From an uncultured Saprospiraceae bacterium (lineage in GTDB: Bacteria > Bacteroidota > Bacteroidia > Chitinophagales > Saprospiraceae), in assembly GCA_947311105.1 (NCBI GenBank), contig CAMZKG010000014.1, positions 1-42,678 of the forward strand: a stretch of 42,678 nt of DNA. Reading direction: 5' to 3'. Below, piece after piece: positions 26,901-36,488 of this stretch. The position numbers were made by a program, and so were the translations under genes. The stretch's first letter is position 1; each line of letters begins with the position of its first letter. The notes beneath the pieces are model-generated. The model did not search any database and was not told where the DNA came from. It was given only the letters and a program-made list of their open reading frames with translations.

Positions 26901-29900
26901 GTTGTACCTAGTTCTACAGAACTCACCTGACAGTTAATCATAAGGTCAGGGCCTGCATCAACGGTTGGGATGTTTACATCTTGATCAATAATCACACTAT
27001 CCATAGCAGAACATCCATTACTGCTATTAGTCACATTCAAATAATAAGTACCCGATGCATTAACAAAAGGACTTGCGGTATTATTTCCCGAAAGGATACT
27101 ACCATTCTGAGTTGTCCACGCATATTCAACAGAACCACCATTTGCACTTCCCATCCCTGCGAGCTGCAAGCTATCAACTCCACACAAAAGAGTCTGAGTC
27201 AGTCCAGCATCAGCTGTTGGGACTTCTAGGTTTTCATTTACTGTGATAGTAAAAGTAGAAGCACAATTATTCGTTATATCTGTCACCCCTAAAATATAGG
27301 TACCCGGCTCATCCACAACTACATCTAAAATATTTGAAGCTGAAATAATATTACCATCTGCAGTCGTCCATGAATACACAAACTGAGAGCCGCTACTTGA
27401 CCCTGTGCCATAAATTTCAACTGTATCTACCAGACACGTTAACTCACTAGGTGTGGCAGCTACTGCATTGGGAAAATCTGCATTTGTGGAAACCACAAAA
27501 CTATCCTGAACGGAACAGCCATTATCTGTATTTACAATATCCACAGCATAAGTGCCCGCTTGATTGACGGTAATAGCATTCGTCCCATTTCCAAATTGAA
27601 TAAACCCATCGGTAGTCGTCCAATTATAGGTAATCGCCCCTGTTGAAGATGCTACAGCTGTAATCGTAGCAGATGATGCGGTACAAGTAATTTCATCATC
27701 CCCTACCAACCCAACAGTAGGATAATTCAAGTCTTCATCAATAAGCACCTGCCCTGTACTTGTACAGCCATTTGTGTTGTCTGTCACTACTACCTCGTAC
27801 AATCCATCTGAGTTGACTTGTGGATTGTCTGTTGCTGCACCTGCGACAATATTACCATCTACCGTTGTCCAAGAATAAGTAAGATTGGCATTTCCAGAAG
27901 GAGTCGATGGACCTAAAGTAACTATGGGAGAGTTACAATCAATAGTAGCAGGAAGACCTGGCTCAACAGATGGGGGTTGATTATTTAGCCCTATGGTAAC
28001 AGAAGACAAAGATGTACAACCATTAACATCATCTGTGACCATTAATTGATAAACGCCACTAATATCTACCATTGGGCTCAATGTTGTGCCGCCAGAGACG
28101 ATATTACCGTCAGTGGTTGACCAATTGTAGGTATAATTAGCGCCTTGCGACGAATTACTTCCATCTAGGCTAATTGTCGGCGTATTACACGTAATATCCA
28201 CACCTGTTCCGGCATTGGCTACTGGAACATCTTGATCAAGTCCCACTGTCACGGTACTCTCTGATGTACAACCTGAAACAGGATGCGTAGCAATCAAAGT
28301 ATAATCACCATGTGAATTTACTTCTGGTGACAATGTTGTAGCACCACCGACGATATTACCATTCAAAGTAACCCATTCAAAGGTAGCATTACTTGGCAAG
28401 ATACTACCATTTAAGATTACAGAAGTCTGAGTACATCCGATGGTTGTTGCATCTCCTGCATCTGGAGTTGCTACATCTATATTTTGGGCAACCAACACAG
28501 ACTCCGAGCTAGTACAACCATTATTGCTATTGGTAACAACTAACGTATAAGCGCCTTGTTGATTTATGACTGGATTTAGTGCATCTACACCAGAGATGAT
28601 ATTACCATCGGCTGTTGTCCAATTATAAGTGTATTCACTTCCTATTGAAGACCCAGCACCATCTAAAGTAATTATGGAGTCAACACACGATAATGCACCA
28701 GCAGGATTAATCATGGCAATTGGCGAGATTGTATCACCTGTTACAGGTACATCTACGGTCGCTGTACATCCATTGACATCGTTGGTTACAACAAGTGTAT
28801 ATGTACCCGACGAATTAACTACTGGTGTTAAGCTCGTATTTCCTGATACAATATTACCATCTGCAGTTGCCCACAAATAAGAAAAATCAATTCCAGTAGA
28901 ACTACCATTATCCACCAAAGTCATAGAAGGATTGCTACAATCTAATTCTCCCAAAGCTGCTACATTAGCAATTGGTTCTATTAAGTCATCCAAAACGGTA
29001 ATACTTGTATCTTTAACGCAGCCAAGGATATTAGTAACACTTAAGGTATAAGTCCCACCCATATCTATCACAGGAGATAAAGTTGTACTTCCAGACACGA
29101 TATTACCGTCTGTTGTCACCCAGTTATATGTTGTACCCGCACTAGTTGAAGAGCCATTTCCCGAAAGGGAGATAGTTTGATTATTACAATCGACTATGGA
29201 TGCAGGCTCGATATTAGCAACGGGGAAGCCAACTCCTTCTTCGACGGTTTCTGATCCCATCACTTCACAATTATTGGCATCTGTGACAGTAAAGAAATAC
29301 GTTCCAGCAGTCAATCCAAACAAGCTAGCAGTATTCGCACCATTATCCCAAGAATAAGTATAACCTGACTGCCCTCCACTAACCGCTAAATCAATCGTGC
29401 CATCACTAGGATTTAAGCAATTAACTTCCGTAGAAAAAGAATCGACGGTCATCGGCGTTGCCGCAAAAACATCATAAGACTCTATAGCTGTACAACCACT
29501 TGCATCAGAGATGGTCAACTGATACAATCCTGGTGATAAATTCTCAATCAAAGGATTATTTGGTTGTATTGGCGACCATGTATAAGTATAATTACCAGGA
29601 TTAATGGGTATTACTTCAATTGACCCATTATCTTCTCCAGCACAAAGCTCACTAGTCACAATGGATGTTGACTGTAAAGTAGCTGCGGTTATCGTTGCAG
29701 ATCCTGTCCCAAAGCCATCACAACTACTTGTTGAAACTCCAGGAACGGTATAAACCCCAACATCCGAAACAGAAAAGATCGCATTAGCGGTAAGAAAAGT
29801 CATTGTATTCCATAATAAACCATCCTTATAAATCTCTACGGTCCAAGGTCCTGTCCCCGTAAAAGCTAAATCAATATCCACAAATCCCCCATTACAGATT

Positions 29901-31594
29901 GATCCATCACCAGAAATATCAACCGTAGGTGCAGGAGCTTCTGTAATATTCCAAACAGCTTCTTCCGTACCACCGCATGCATCTGTTACCGTAACAGAAT
30001 AAATACCTGTTGCAGAAGGAACGGTTATCGAAGATAAGGTGCTAGCATTACTCCAATCGTATGTCAAAGGCGGAGCCCCACCAGTGGCACTCGGATCTAA
30101 AACCAATGAACCGGAGCCACCTTCACATAATACCGTATCAAATTGTTGGACAAGAATAGGATCTGGCTCTATTATATTCAAGACTATCGTCGGGTTCAAA
30201 CAAGAACAAACATTCGCATCAATCAATAACTCTATCGTCTCTAAGCCTTCTGGAATACCGTCTGCAAAGATTGTAACGGGCAAATCAAAATATTGGTCTT
30301 CTGCTGGGATTGTTATCGTTGTAGGCAAAGGAGCATAATCTACTCCAGATGTTGCTGTCCCGAGAATCGTAAAGGTAATATCCACTGGAAACTTTGAGTC
30401 CGCAAGTTTATTAAATCTAAAAAAAGCATCTCCGCACCCTTCTACCGTCTCATCTGTCCCAGATATCAAGTCATTAGCGGTCACTTCATATTCAGAGCCT
30501 GCATTAAAACTTCCTTTTTTCAAGAAGACGCCAGAATCCAAAGCACTATCCGACCCATCCGCAATCCCCAATCGTAAATGATATACTTGACAACTAGTAT
30601 CAGGGATATTCGCAATTGCTGTTAATACGGTAGTATATCCATCGTATTCAATTTCATTATTTATTGCACCAGCTCCACAACCACTTGAGTTTGGGACAAA
30701 ATACGCAGAGTTTGTCCCGTTGTTTACGGTATTAATCGTTATCACATCCCCTGTTGGCAGTAATGCAATATTTTGTGATCCAGCTATCCCTGGCCCAGAT
30801 ATGAAAAAACCAAATACATCATTGTATTGATTATCTACCCATTCACAATACTCTTCAGAACCAAAAACAAAATCAAACTGAACCACATCAGTCGTAGGAA
30901 TAAAGTCAAATTCCAATACGGCTACATCTCGAAGCGCCTGCGACGTCAACCCATTCAAATCAAGATCCGAGTTCCCTCCGCCTGCAACTGCAGACGCATT
31001 ACCACTAGTATTCGGCCCCTGAGCCAAATTCACATTACCTGAAGAAAGAATAATCCCAGTTTCTAGACCCATCGCCCCTGTTCCATTACTAAAAGTCCCT
31101 AACTGAGTGGCTCCACCAGAAAAGGTCACATTAGAAACATCAAAACAATTACCGCCAATAAAATTATCCTCAATCAAACTTTGCAAATCCCCTCCCCAGA
31201 GAGCCGTCACAACCCCTTGCTCGGGTGTGTCTTTCTCTTCTTTTACCGCACAGCTATTACAATATAATGACATGTAAGCACTGACATTCCCATCACAAGT
31301 TTTTCTAAACCAAAAAGTCTCACAGCTCTCATCAGCAACAAACATCACGTTCCTAGAAAAAGAAGTGTTGGACACTCCGATTTCAAAGCTACACGGGTCA
31401 TCACTAGAAATATACCCACTGGCAATGCTGTACGTTTGACCTACCTCCAAGCCGCAGATACTCACTTCCGTGTATTCTGATTTTAAATCAACAACTCTTC
31501 TAGGGGTTTGTGGCTCAAATTGCAACTTAAGATTAGATTGCGCAGAAAGCAACCCTCCTGTAAAAAGGATGAGGATGAATAGTGCTTGTTTCAT
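23933..31594 (-). CDS. Giant T9SS type B adhesin with choice-of-anchor L, Calx-beta and 18 Ig-like repeats
   Basis: 2553 residues. After a signal peptide (LFILILFTGGLLSAQ) comes a short beta region, then a choice-of-anchor L domain (about 130-370; LIEDNFIGGNCFDVSN, LETGIILSSGN, VVQFDFVFGSEEY, DVFGFFISGPG), a Calx-beta-like segment (about 375-480), PKD/SprB modules (about 485-790), and then 18 repeats of about 83 residues, each with a core like YSWTTADGNIVSG, ...NSSGTYTLVVTN, ...NGC. A further SprB module (CNGAGGSIKVVSVTGGTPPY) precedes the type B sorting domain (IYIPNVFSPNSNN, SIFDRWGNQVFI, GWDGTFRELELEPGVYVYHAVV). It should be exported by the type IX system and form a long surface fibre. No PorP/SprF gene is next to it, unlike the adhesin at 10590. 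Confidence 0.92.
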   Translation of the reverse strand: MKQALFILILFTGGLLSAQSNLKLQFEPQTPRRVVDLKSEYTEVSICGLEVGQTYSIASGYISSDDPCSFEIGVSNTSFSRNVMFVADESCETFWFRKTCDGNVSAYMSLYCNSCAVKEEKDTPEQGVVTALWGGDLQSLIEDNFIGGNCFDVSNVTFSGGATQLGTFSNGTGAMGLETGIILSSGNVNLAQGPNTSGNASAVAGGGNSDLDLNGLTSQALRDVAVLEFDFIPTTDVVQFDFVFGSEEYCEWVDNQYNDVFGFFISGPGIAGSQNIALLPTGDVITINTVNNGTNSAYFVPNSSGCGAGAINNEIEYDGYTTVLTAIANIPDTSCQVYHLRLGIADGSDSALDSGVFLKKGSFNAGSEYEVTANDLISGTDETVEGCGDAFFRFNKLADSKFPVDITFTILGTATSGVDYAPLPTTITIPAEDQYFDLPVTIFADGIPEGLETIELLIDANVCSCLNPTIVLNIIEPDPILVQQFDTVLCEGGSGSLVLDPSATGGAPPLTYDWSNASTLSSITVPSATGIYSVTVTDACGGTEEAVWNITEAPAPTVDISGDGSICNGGFVDIDLAFTGTGPWTVEIYKDGLLWNTMTFLTANAIFSVSDVGVYTVPGVSTSSCDGFGTGSATITAATLQSTSIVTSELCAGEDNGSIEVIPINPGNYTYTWSPIQPNNPLIENLSPGLYQLTISDASGCTAIESYDVFAATPMTVDSFSTEVNCLNPSDGTIDLAVSGGQSGYTYSWDNGANTASLFGLTAGTYFFTVTDANNCEVMGSETVEEGVGFPVANIEPASIVDCNNQTISLSGNGSSTSAGTTYNWVTTDGNIVSGSTTLSPVIDMGGTYTLSVTNILGCVKDTSITVLDDLIEPIANVAALGELDCSNPSMTLVDNGSSTGIDFSYLWATADGNIVSGNTSLTPVVNSSGTYTLVVTNDVNGCTATVDVPVTGDTISPIAMINPAGALSCVDSIITLDGAGSSIGSEYTYNWTTADGNIISGVDALNPVINQQGAYTLVVTNSNNGCTSSESVLVAQNIDVATPDAGDATTIGCTQTSVILNGSILPSNATFEWVTLNGNIVGGATTLSPEVNSHGDYTLIATHPVSGCTSESTVTVGLDQDVPVANAGTGVDITCNTPTISLDGSNSSQGANYTYNWSTTDGNIVSGGTTLSPMVDISGVYQLMVTDDVNGCTSLSSVTIGLNNQPPSVEPGLPATIDCNSPIVTLGPSTPSGNANLTYSWTTVDGNIVAGAATDNPQVNSDGLYEVVVTDNTNGCTSTGQVLIDEDLNYPTVGLVGDDEITCTASSATITAVASSTGAITYNWTTTDGFIQFGNGTNAITVNQAGTYAVDIVNTDNGCSVQDSFVVSTNADFPNAVAATPSELTCLVDTVEIYGTGSSSGSQFVYSWTTADGNIISASNILDVVVDEPGTYILGVTDITNNCASTFTITVNENLEVPTADAGLTQTLLCGVDSLQLAGMGSANGGSVEYAWTTQNGSILSGNNTASPFVNASGTYYLNVTNSSNGCSAMDSVIIDQDVNIPTVDAGPDLMINCQVSSVELGTTTTATGSNFTYQWTASDGGVLPTNSNTPFLTVTDAGTYELLVTNTDNGCKAVSVVDVEKNVDLPVIDPGLPSELNCLVDTTLVGGLGTSAGLEFSYAWTTPNGNIVSGNSSSQALVNAPGDYVLVITNTQNFCESQMNISVTEDVVEPSISMGSPSLITCTTPTVDLSAIGSSAGSEFDYLWSTTSGNIVSGEMSLTPTVNQPGFYTLVITNSLNGCSAIDSVEVDKDNSQPTALIEPVAKLTCNVSEIMIDATNSSAGSNFTYSWTTANGTILSGGDALNPTINSPGDYHLVVLDNSNNCTSFADVTVNEDIAPPISEAGPNATIYCGDTKVALDGTGTDVGASFVYQWTTLDGNIVSGATTLYPEANEVGTYYLAVENTTNGCQAVDSVVVVADVNAPVIVVANSPQLTCDVTEIVINATNSSSGADFDYSWSTGNGHIVAGGKSNSPTIDKEGKYLLTLTNTLNGCETTKEVNIEQNIEEPIVAGAVNDMLTCKLDEVDISASATGSGTLFDFQWSSTGGNIVSGDLTPSPKVNLKGTYTVIVKDLSNGCTSEKSFVVEENKLAPDLVLANPDDITCKQTTVVLNASSSNNDVSYNWTALTGNIVSGANSATPVVNQTGDYEVVITDDGNGCTTLKTVAVSENVTKPIADAGQDFDIPCSSNSVQIGPANVNPDYIYSWSTSTGNIVSGANSSNPIVAAVGSYLLQVENKENGCVEDDAMYVSAPPKVLDVAFDIEGVVCNGAGGSIKVVSVTGGTPPYLFSFDNGSSFGALDVQGGLVSGSYNVVVQDVMGCEYEAHAIIPSADLPVIETNSIYYIESGDSAQLQVFTSILPDDIDTIIWDSIEYLSCTNCLNPIAKPLVSTNYEVEVIDKNGCDASARIAIFVSDPDIYIPNVFSPNSNNLENSSFYIHAKTNKVKEITALSIFDRWGNQVFIQEHFLPNDPYAGWDGTFRELELEPGVYVYHAVVEFVSGKKVSYAGDVTIVK

Positions 31595-31929
31595 TTTCGT
31601 TTGTTTTGTTCTTTGTTTTGCTTACATAGAGAATATGCTGATGATAGGACAAGACGAACATCTTATTCGCTGCCTATACCATAATTCAAAATATATAAAG
31701 GGAAATATCTACGTAAGACCACAAAAATAGGCATTATTACACAATAAAACGAATTTAATGGCACTCTAATCCTTTTTTTTATGAAAAAATGTCACTTTAT
31801 TTACCTAAATATGCTCTTATCCTTATGTGTTTTCTCTTTTTCTATGCCCAAACAAGAGAAAGGATGAAGTCACTTTTTAGGTTTCTTTGTTATCTTTTTA
31901 TCAAAAAAAGGCTTTTTACAAAAAAAGTG
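31595..31929. other. Gene-free interval upstream of the adhesin and tRNA-Ala
   Basis: About 335 bp. It contains TATTTTTG on the minus strand at 31722-31729, a possible -7 box for the adhesin about 130 bp before its ATG, but the nearest TTG is only 12 nt upstream, too close. No gene is seen. Confidence 0.45.
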
Positions 31930-31937
31930 TAACTTTG
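31930..31937 (+). promoter_or_regulatory. -7 box of tRNA-Ala (TAACTTTG)
   Basis: TAACTTTG fits TAnnTTTG and lies 10 bp before the tRNA. The upstream element is a T run (from 31913), not a clean TTG. Confidence 0.6.
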
Positions 31938-31945
31938 CCATCCAA

Positions 31946-32024
<79 letters not shown>

Positions 32025-32030
32025 TATAAA

Positions 32031-32063
32031 AAAAGCCGACATCCTAGTAGGAAGTCGGCTTTT
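32031..32063. terminator. Bidirectional terminator between tRNA-Ala and lepB
   Basis: AAAAGCCGAC pairs with GTCGGCTTTT around a 13-nt loop, followed by CTTTTTT on the plus strand and with an A run on the other side. It can end both the tRNA (plus) and the signal peptidase transcript (minus). Confidence 0.85.
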
Positions 32064-32082
32064 CTTTTTTCCCGCAAGGGGA

Positions 32083-33651
32083 TTAAAAACTAGACGCTGA
32101 TTTAAAGATTCGATTCCAACGAACCCCCTTATTCGGACCAGACTTCTCCATAGACATCCATATAAATAATGGCTTACCTACGATATGATCTTCGGGTACA
32201 AATCCCCAAAATCGAGAATCTTCTGATTGATGTCGATTATCTCCCATCATCCAATAGTAATTCATCTTAAACGTATAGTTTTGTGCTTCCTGACCATTCA
32301 GATAGTATTTACCGTCTTTGACTTCTAGCTTATTGCCTTCATACACCCTAATCACCCGCTGATAAAATGGAAATGTAAAGGCATTTAAGGGAACGGTCAT
32401 ACCCTTGCGGGGAATAACTACGGGCCCATAATTATCTACCGTCCAATTGCCCATAATCTTGGGGTCATGCGGAAACAAGCCCATATTTGGCGGATTACTC
32501 GTCTGGACTTCCACAAGAATATCTGGACTTAGGCTTTTTATCTTTTCTACTTGCTCGCTATTTAGCGCATATACATCGCTGGTATTACCTACTTTTTTGG
32601 AAACACCCATCGCTGCCAACGCCTGCGGGCTGATAGGAGCCCCCACCGACACGACCTTATAGTTAAACTGCATATTTTTTGGATTCTTCACGGCCTTCCC
32701 GTTGATATAAACTTGCCGATCTCGAACCTGTAAAGTATCTCCTCCTATACCAATACATCTCTTGATGTAGTGATCCCGCTTGTCAATAGGTCGTAGGGTC
32801 AATGGATAGCGACTGGGAATCACTGCCAATCCTTTATTTCTACGCACATCATACACACTAAAAGTCCTTCCAGGCACCACATACACACTATCCCCTTCTG
32901 GGTAATTAAACACGACTGGGTCATTTCGATCTACATTTTCTATGGGTTTTAGCCGATGATAACCCAAGCTTGGCTTACGCAAATATGACTCTCTATTCAA
33001 AAAAGGAATTCTATTGTGCAACAAAGGAATCTGCAAAACCGTCATCGGAGAACGAATACCATAATGCGCCTTGCTCACAAATAAATAATCCCCCACCAAC
33101 AAAGAACCCTCCATCGATGGCGTCGGTATCACATAGGCTTCTATCAAAAACATCCGTATAAAAGCCGCCGCAAATACCGCAAAAATTATTGATTCTGCCC
33201 ATTCTCTTGCGCTATTTTTCTCGTAAGGACTTGTTCTAAGTAATTTTTGATAGGTGGCCTTATCGCCAGCTTTTTTGGCTTCCGCCATCTTCTCTTTATA
33301 TTCTTTTTCCATGGTATAATTGGGTCCACGGTAGGTGTCTTGCTCTTTTTTGCCAATAGAGGAGAAAATAATAGGTGTCGCTATCACCGCCAAAAAACTA
33401 TCCAAAAAACCATAACGCCCAAAGGAGCGCACCATATCCACCGCCATACCCGCATAAATAAAGATATTCACTATAGGAACTAACAGCCACAAGGCATATA
33501 TCGGCTTGCGCCCAATGAGCTTTGCCCATTCGATAAAGTTGATGCCAGGAATATATGCTTTGGATTTTTCTACTCCAGCCTTCTCAAATAATTTGGCTAG
33601 TGTGAAGCTTGTCAAAAGGTAGAAAATAAGTAATGCTATAAAAATCGTCAC
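32083..33651 (-). CDS. lepB: Signal peptidase I
   Basis: 522 residues, long for the family because of an N-terminal membrane extension. Hydrophobic segments lie at about 1-20, 50-72 and 82-98, then a charged linker and the catalytic membrane anchor (AESIIFAVFAAAFIRMFLIEAYVIP). The nucleophile is Ser179 in PTPSMEGSLLVGD and the general base is Lys297 in HYIKRCIGIGGDTL. The closing family motif is MMGDNRHQSEDSRFWGFVPEDHIVGK. It removes signal peptides from exported proteins at the inner membrane, and so serves the many secreted proteins in this window. Extended forms of this kind, with an insertion between the Ser and Lys motifs, are normal in Bacteroidota. It ends at the terminator shared with tRNA-Ala. 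Confidence 0.95.
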   Translation of the reverse strand: MTIFIALLIFYLLTSFTLAKLFEKAGVEKSKAYIPGINFIEWAKLIGRKPIYALWLLVPIVNIFIYAGMAVDMVRSFGRYGFLDSFLAVIATPIIFSSIGKKEQDTYRGPNYTMEKEYKEKMAEAKKAGDKATYQKLLRTSPYEKNSAREWAESIIFAVFAAAFIRMFLIEAYVIPTPSMEGSLLVGDYLFVSKAHYGIRSPMTVLQIPLLHNRIPFLNRESYLRKPSLGYHRLKPIENVDRNDPVVFNYPEGDSVYVVPGRTFSVYDVRRNKGLAVIPSRYPLTLRPIDKRDHYIKRCIGIGGDTLQVRDRQVYINGKAVKNPKNMQFNYKVVSVGAPISPQALAAMGVSKKVGNTSDVYALNSEQVEKIKSLSPDILVEVQTSNPPNMGLFPHDPKIMGNWTVDNYGPVVIPRKGMTVPLNAFTFPFYQRVIRVYEGNKLEVKDGKYYLNGQEAQNYTFKMNYYWMMGDNRHQSEDSRFWGFVPEDHIVGKPLFIWMSMEKSGPNKGVRWNRIFKSASSF

Positions 33652-33805
33652 GGTTTAGTATTTTTTTGGAAAGTATCAGAACAAAAGAAATTTATTCCAA
33701 ATAGTTCATTTCAGCAAAGTAACGCAAAAACATCCAACTTTGACCTATTTATACCATTGATTTCGTACGAAGTTGCGTATTTTTTCGACCAAGCAGCCAG
33801 ATTCT

Positions 33806-34180
33806 CTATTCATACTCAAATACATCGCCCAATATGGTCAATTTCTTGGCCTTTCGCTTTCCAGCAAAAAAGACCTTGATTTTCTTTTGAAAATATCCTG
33901 CTTTGTGGGCGCTATACACGACCACGATACTATCTGTTTGGCCAGGCTCGACAGGTTGCTTGGACCATTCAGACACCGTGCAGCCACAGGTAGAGCGAAC
34001 TACTTCTAGGACAATGGGCTCGTCAGATATATTTTTATAGGTAAATGTAGCAGAGGCTGGCACCCCCTTTTCGATGTCTCCAAAATCAAACGTCCTACCC
34101 CCGACCCACTCCACTTGGCTTGCGCCAGAAAAAGCAAACAATAGGCTCATGAAAAACAGTATAAATCTCATTTTGCGCAA
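33806..34180 (-). CDS. DUF1573 domain protein
   Basis: 124 residues with a signal peptide (FILFFMSLLFAFSGASQ). The mature part is one DUF1573 Ig-like domain: FDFGDIEKGVPASATFTYKNISDEP, VVRSTCGCTVSEWSKQPVEPGQTDSIVVVY, GYFQKKIKVFF. The paired cysteines in TCGCT are typical. Such proteins are exported and abundant in Bacteroidota; function is not established. It starts 2 bp after the response regulator stop, so it is in the two-component operon. The start could also be three codons later (MRFIL). Confidence 0.9.
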   Translation of the reverse strand: MRKMRFILFFMSLLFAFSGASQVEWVGGRTFDFGDIEKGVPASATFTYKNISDEPIVLEVVRSTCGCTVSEWSKQPVEPGQTDSIVVVYSAHKAGYFQKKIKVFFAGKRKAKKLTILGDVFEYE

Positions 34181-34182
34181 GC

Positions 34183-34893
34183 TTAACCGACCGACCGATC
34201 TAATAATTGAAATCCATTACCATGAATATTGACAATCTCAATATCGGGGTCATTTTTAAGGTATTTTCTTAGCTTAGTGACAAATACATCCATGCTCCTT
34301 GCGGTAAAATAATTGTCTTCTAGCCAAATTTTTTCCAAAGCTTCCGAGCGCGGCAAAATATCATTGATTTTTACACAAAACAACTGGAGCAAGTGGGCTT
34401 CTTTTGGCGAAAGCTTCGTCTCCACTTCGCCTTCATTAAAAGAAAGGATTCGATTTTTGAAGCTAAAATGGTATTTTCCAAAAGAAAATTCATCGGGCAT
34501 CTTCTCATCAGGCTTTTTTACGGAGCGCTTAAAGATATTTTGGATTCGGAGCAATAATTCTTCTGAATTAAAAGGCTTGGTGATATAATCATCTGCGCCG
34601 AGTTTTAACCCTTCAATGACATCTTCCTTGAGCATCTTGGCGGTCAAAAATATCAAAGAGACCACTTTATCTTTCTCCCGAATCAACCGCCCGAGAGAAA
34701 ATCCATCCATCTTTGGCATCATGACATCGAGAATACATAATTCAAACGTTCCTTTTTTGAAGGCTTCCCATCCCGCTTCGCCATCTGTCGCCAAAGTGAC
34801 GTCATAATCATGCATTTCTAAATATGATTTGAGTACATCCCCAAAGTTCAAATCATCTTCTACCAATAATATTCTATTGTTAGTGTTAGTCAT
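34183..34893 (-). CDS. OmpR-type response regulator
   Basis: 236 residues. The receiver domain has the acidic pair in LLVEDDLNFGDVL, phosphoacceptor Asp56 in LCILDVMMPKMDG, a conserved Thr in FLTAK and the Lys in DDYITKPF. A winged-helix DNA-binding domain follows from about 140 (LSPKEAHLLQLFCVKINDILPRSEALEKIW, SMDVFVTKLRKYLKNDPDIEIVNIHGNGFQLL). It lies 41 bp after the kinase gene on the same strand and is its evident partner. The pair resembles RprX/RprY of Bacteroides in layout, but orthology is not shown here. Confidence 0.93.
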   Translation of the reverse strand: MTNTNNRILLVEDDLNFGDVLKSYLEMHDYDVTLATDGEAGWEAFKKGTFELCILDVMMPKMDGFSLGRLIREKDKVVSLIFLTAKMLKEDVIEGLKLGADDYITKPFNSEELLLRIQNIFKRSVKKPDEKMPDEFSFGKYHFSFKNRILSFNEGEVETKLSPKEAHLLQLFCVKINDILPRSEALEKIWLEDNYFTARSMDVFVTKLRKYLKNDPDIEIVNIHGNGFQLLDRSVG

Positions 34894-34934
34894 AAAAAAA
34901 GTTTTTTGTTAGTGCCCAGCCGCTTTGAAGCTAG

Positions 34935-36356
34935 CTATTTCTTTTTGGGAAAAAGCAAAATAAACTTACTCCCTTTGCCGAGTTCACTTTCGACGCTGAT
35001 GCGCCCACCATGAAGCTCAATTATCGTTTTCACATAAGACAGACCCAAGCCAAATCCCTTGACATCGTGTCGATTACCTGTGTGAACCCTATAGAATTTC
35101 TCAAAAATGTGTTTTTTTCCTTCTCTGCCTATCCCTATCCCATTATCTTCTATTACAACTTCAATTCCCCTATTCACATTGCGTGTTAGGACAGAAATTT
35201 TTGGATTTTTTGGGGTATATTTATTGGCATTGTCTAATAGATTGTGAATAATGTTAGAAATATGCGTCTTATCTACACTCAACAAAGTATGGGTTGCGTC
35301 CAATGACATCACAATCTCGCCCCCTTTTTGCTCTACTTGCAAGCTGATATTTTGGACAGCCCGCTCTATTATTTGATGCAAATCAACGGGTTCGAGATTA
35401 ATCTGTACTTCTTTTTTCTCCCACCTTGCGGAATTTAGGACTTGCTCCACCTGCTTATGCATTCGTTGATTTTCCTGCTTGATGATTTTGGCAAATCGCT
35501 CTATTTTCTCTGGATTGTTGATGATAGATGGATTTGTCATGGAGTCGGCCGCCAAAGAAATCGTCGCAATAGGTGTCTTAAATTCATGCGTCATATTATT
35601 CATAAAATCGGTCTTCATCTCGGACACCTTCTTTTGTCGCAAGATCACAAAAATCGTATAAGAAAAGATAGACATGATTATCCCCGTAAACAAAATCGCC
35701 GCCACAATAAAAGGCATCAAAGTCGAGCGAATATAATTCCGTTTTTGTGGAAACAAAACATATAACTTCCCTGGAGACACTTTGTCTTGCCCAAACAAAT
35801 AAACACTATACGGCGATTTTTGGAGCTCCGAAAACCGTTTTTGAATGCGCTGATTACTTCCGTCAATCAGATAATGTCCATTATAAATCACAAACTCTTC
35901 TTTATCATTAGAATACACCCCGTAACTATAATCCAGTTTGATGCCATTATTTTTCATTTCCTTGCGGAAAAAAGACTCCAACTTAGCTACGGGCACTCGC
36001 TGCTCCACGGAGATATTATCCATTTCCTTGGTAAAAGCATTCAGGGTCTCCCCTATATTCTTTTTATCTCCTTGACTACCGATGACATTTTTCATCACAT
36101 CCACCAAGGAAAAGTCTTCATCTGCATCTTTTTCTATCTCTTCCGCCGAATACCCATTTATGGCTATCACCGCATCTTTCTGCTCATTCAGCTCCAAACG
36201 ACGGGCGACATTAGACAATGCCGCAAAAACATTTTTATCAAACTGCTCGGTATTTAGCTTAATTCCCCGACGAATCGAATGCAATTGCAGGTAGATAATG
36301 CCCGCCAAGGCAATCCCCATAATCCCAATTATCCATTTTATTTTGCGCTCTGTCAT
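34935..36356 (-). CDS. Membrane sensor histidine kinase
   Basis: 473 residues. Two membrane spans (about 8-24 and 213-238) enclose a periplasmic sensor of about 185 residues with no recognised fold. The dimerisation/phosphotransfer motif is MTHEFKTPIATIS with His257, then the ATPase domain with N box NLLDNANKYTPKNP, G1 box VIEDNGIGIG, F box IFEKFYRVHTG and G2 box GFGLGLSYV. The enzyme should autophosphorylate His257 and pass the phosphate to Asp56 of the adjacent regulator. No HAMP domain is evident. The signal sensed is unknown. Confidence 0.93.
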   Translation of the reverse strand: MTERKIKWIIGIMGIALAGIIYLQLHSIRRGIKLNTEQFDKNVFAALSNVARRLELNEQKDAVIAINGYSAEEIEKDADEDFSLVDVMKNVIGSQGDKKNIGETLNAFTKEMDNISVEQRVPVAKLESFFRKEMKNNGIKLDYSYGVYSNDKEEFVIYNGHYLIDGSNQRIQKRFSELQKSPYSVYLFGQDKVSPGKLYVLFPQKRNYIRSTLMPFIVAAILFTGIIMSIFSYTIFVILRQKKVSEMKTDFMNNMTHEFKTPIATISLAADSMTNPSIINNPEKIERFAKIIKQENQRMHKQVEQVLNSARWEKKEVQINLEPVDLHQIIERAVQNISLQVEQKGGEIVMSLDATHTLLSVDKTHISNIIHNLLDNANKYTPKNPKISVLTRNVNRGIEVVIEDNGIGIGREGKKHIFEKFYRVHTGNRHDVKGFGLGLSYVKTIIELHGGRISVESELGKGSKFILLFPKKK

Positions 36357-36400
36357 TGTCTTTTCGTCAGACCGAAGTTAGTCTTTTTATCGGCTTTCGC

Positions 36401-36408
36401 CAAAACTA
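36401..36408 (-). promoter_or_regulatory. Candidate -7 box (TAGTTTTG) of the two-component operon
   Basis: TAGTTTTG on the minus strand fits TAnnTTTG and lies 45 bp before the kinase ATG. The upstream TTG is lacking; a TTTTAG sits at that distance. Confidence 0.45.
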
Positions 36409-36488
36409 ATACGGAATTATCTCTAAAATGGGTTATTCTATGGTTTTAACATGAATTTAACGCCTTTGTCCCGTTGTGCTCTGGACAC

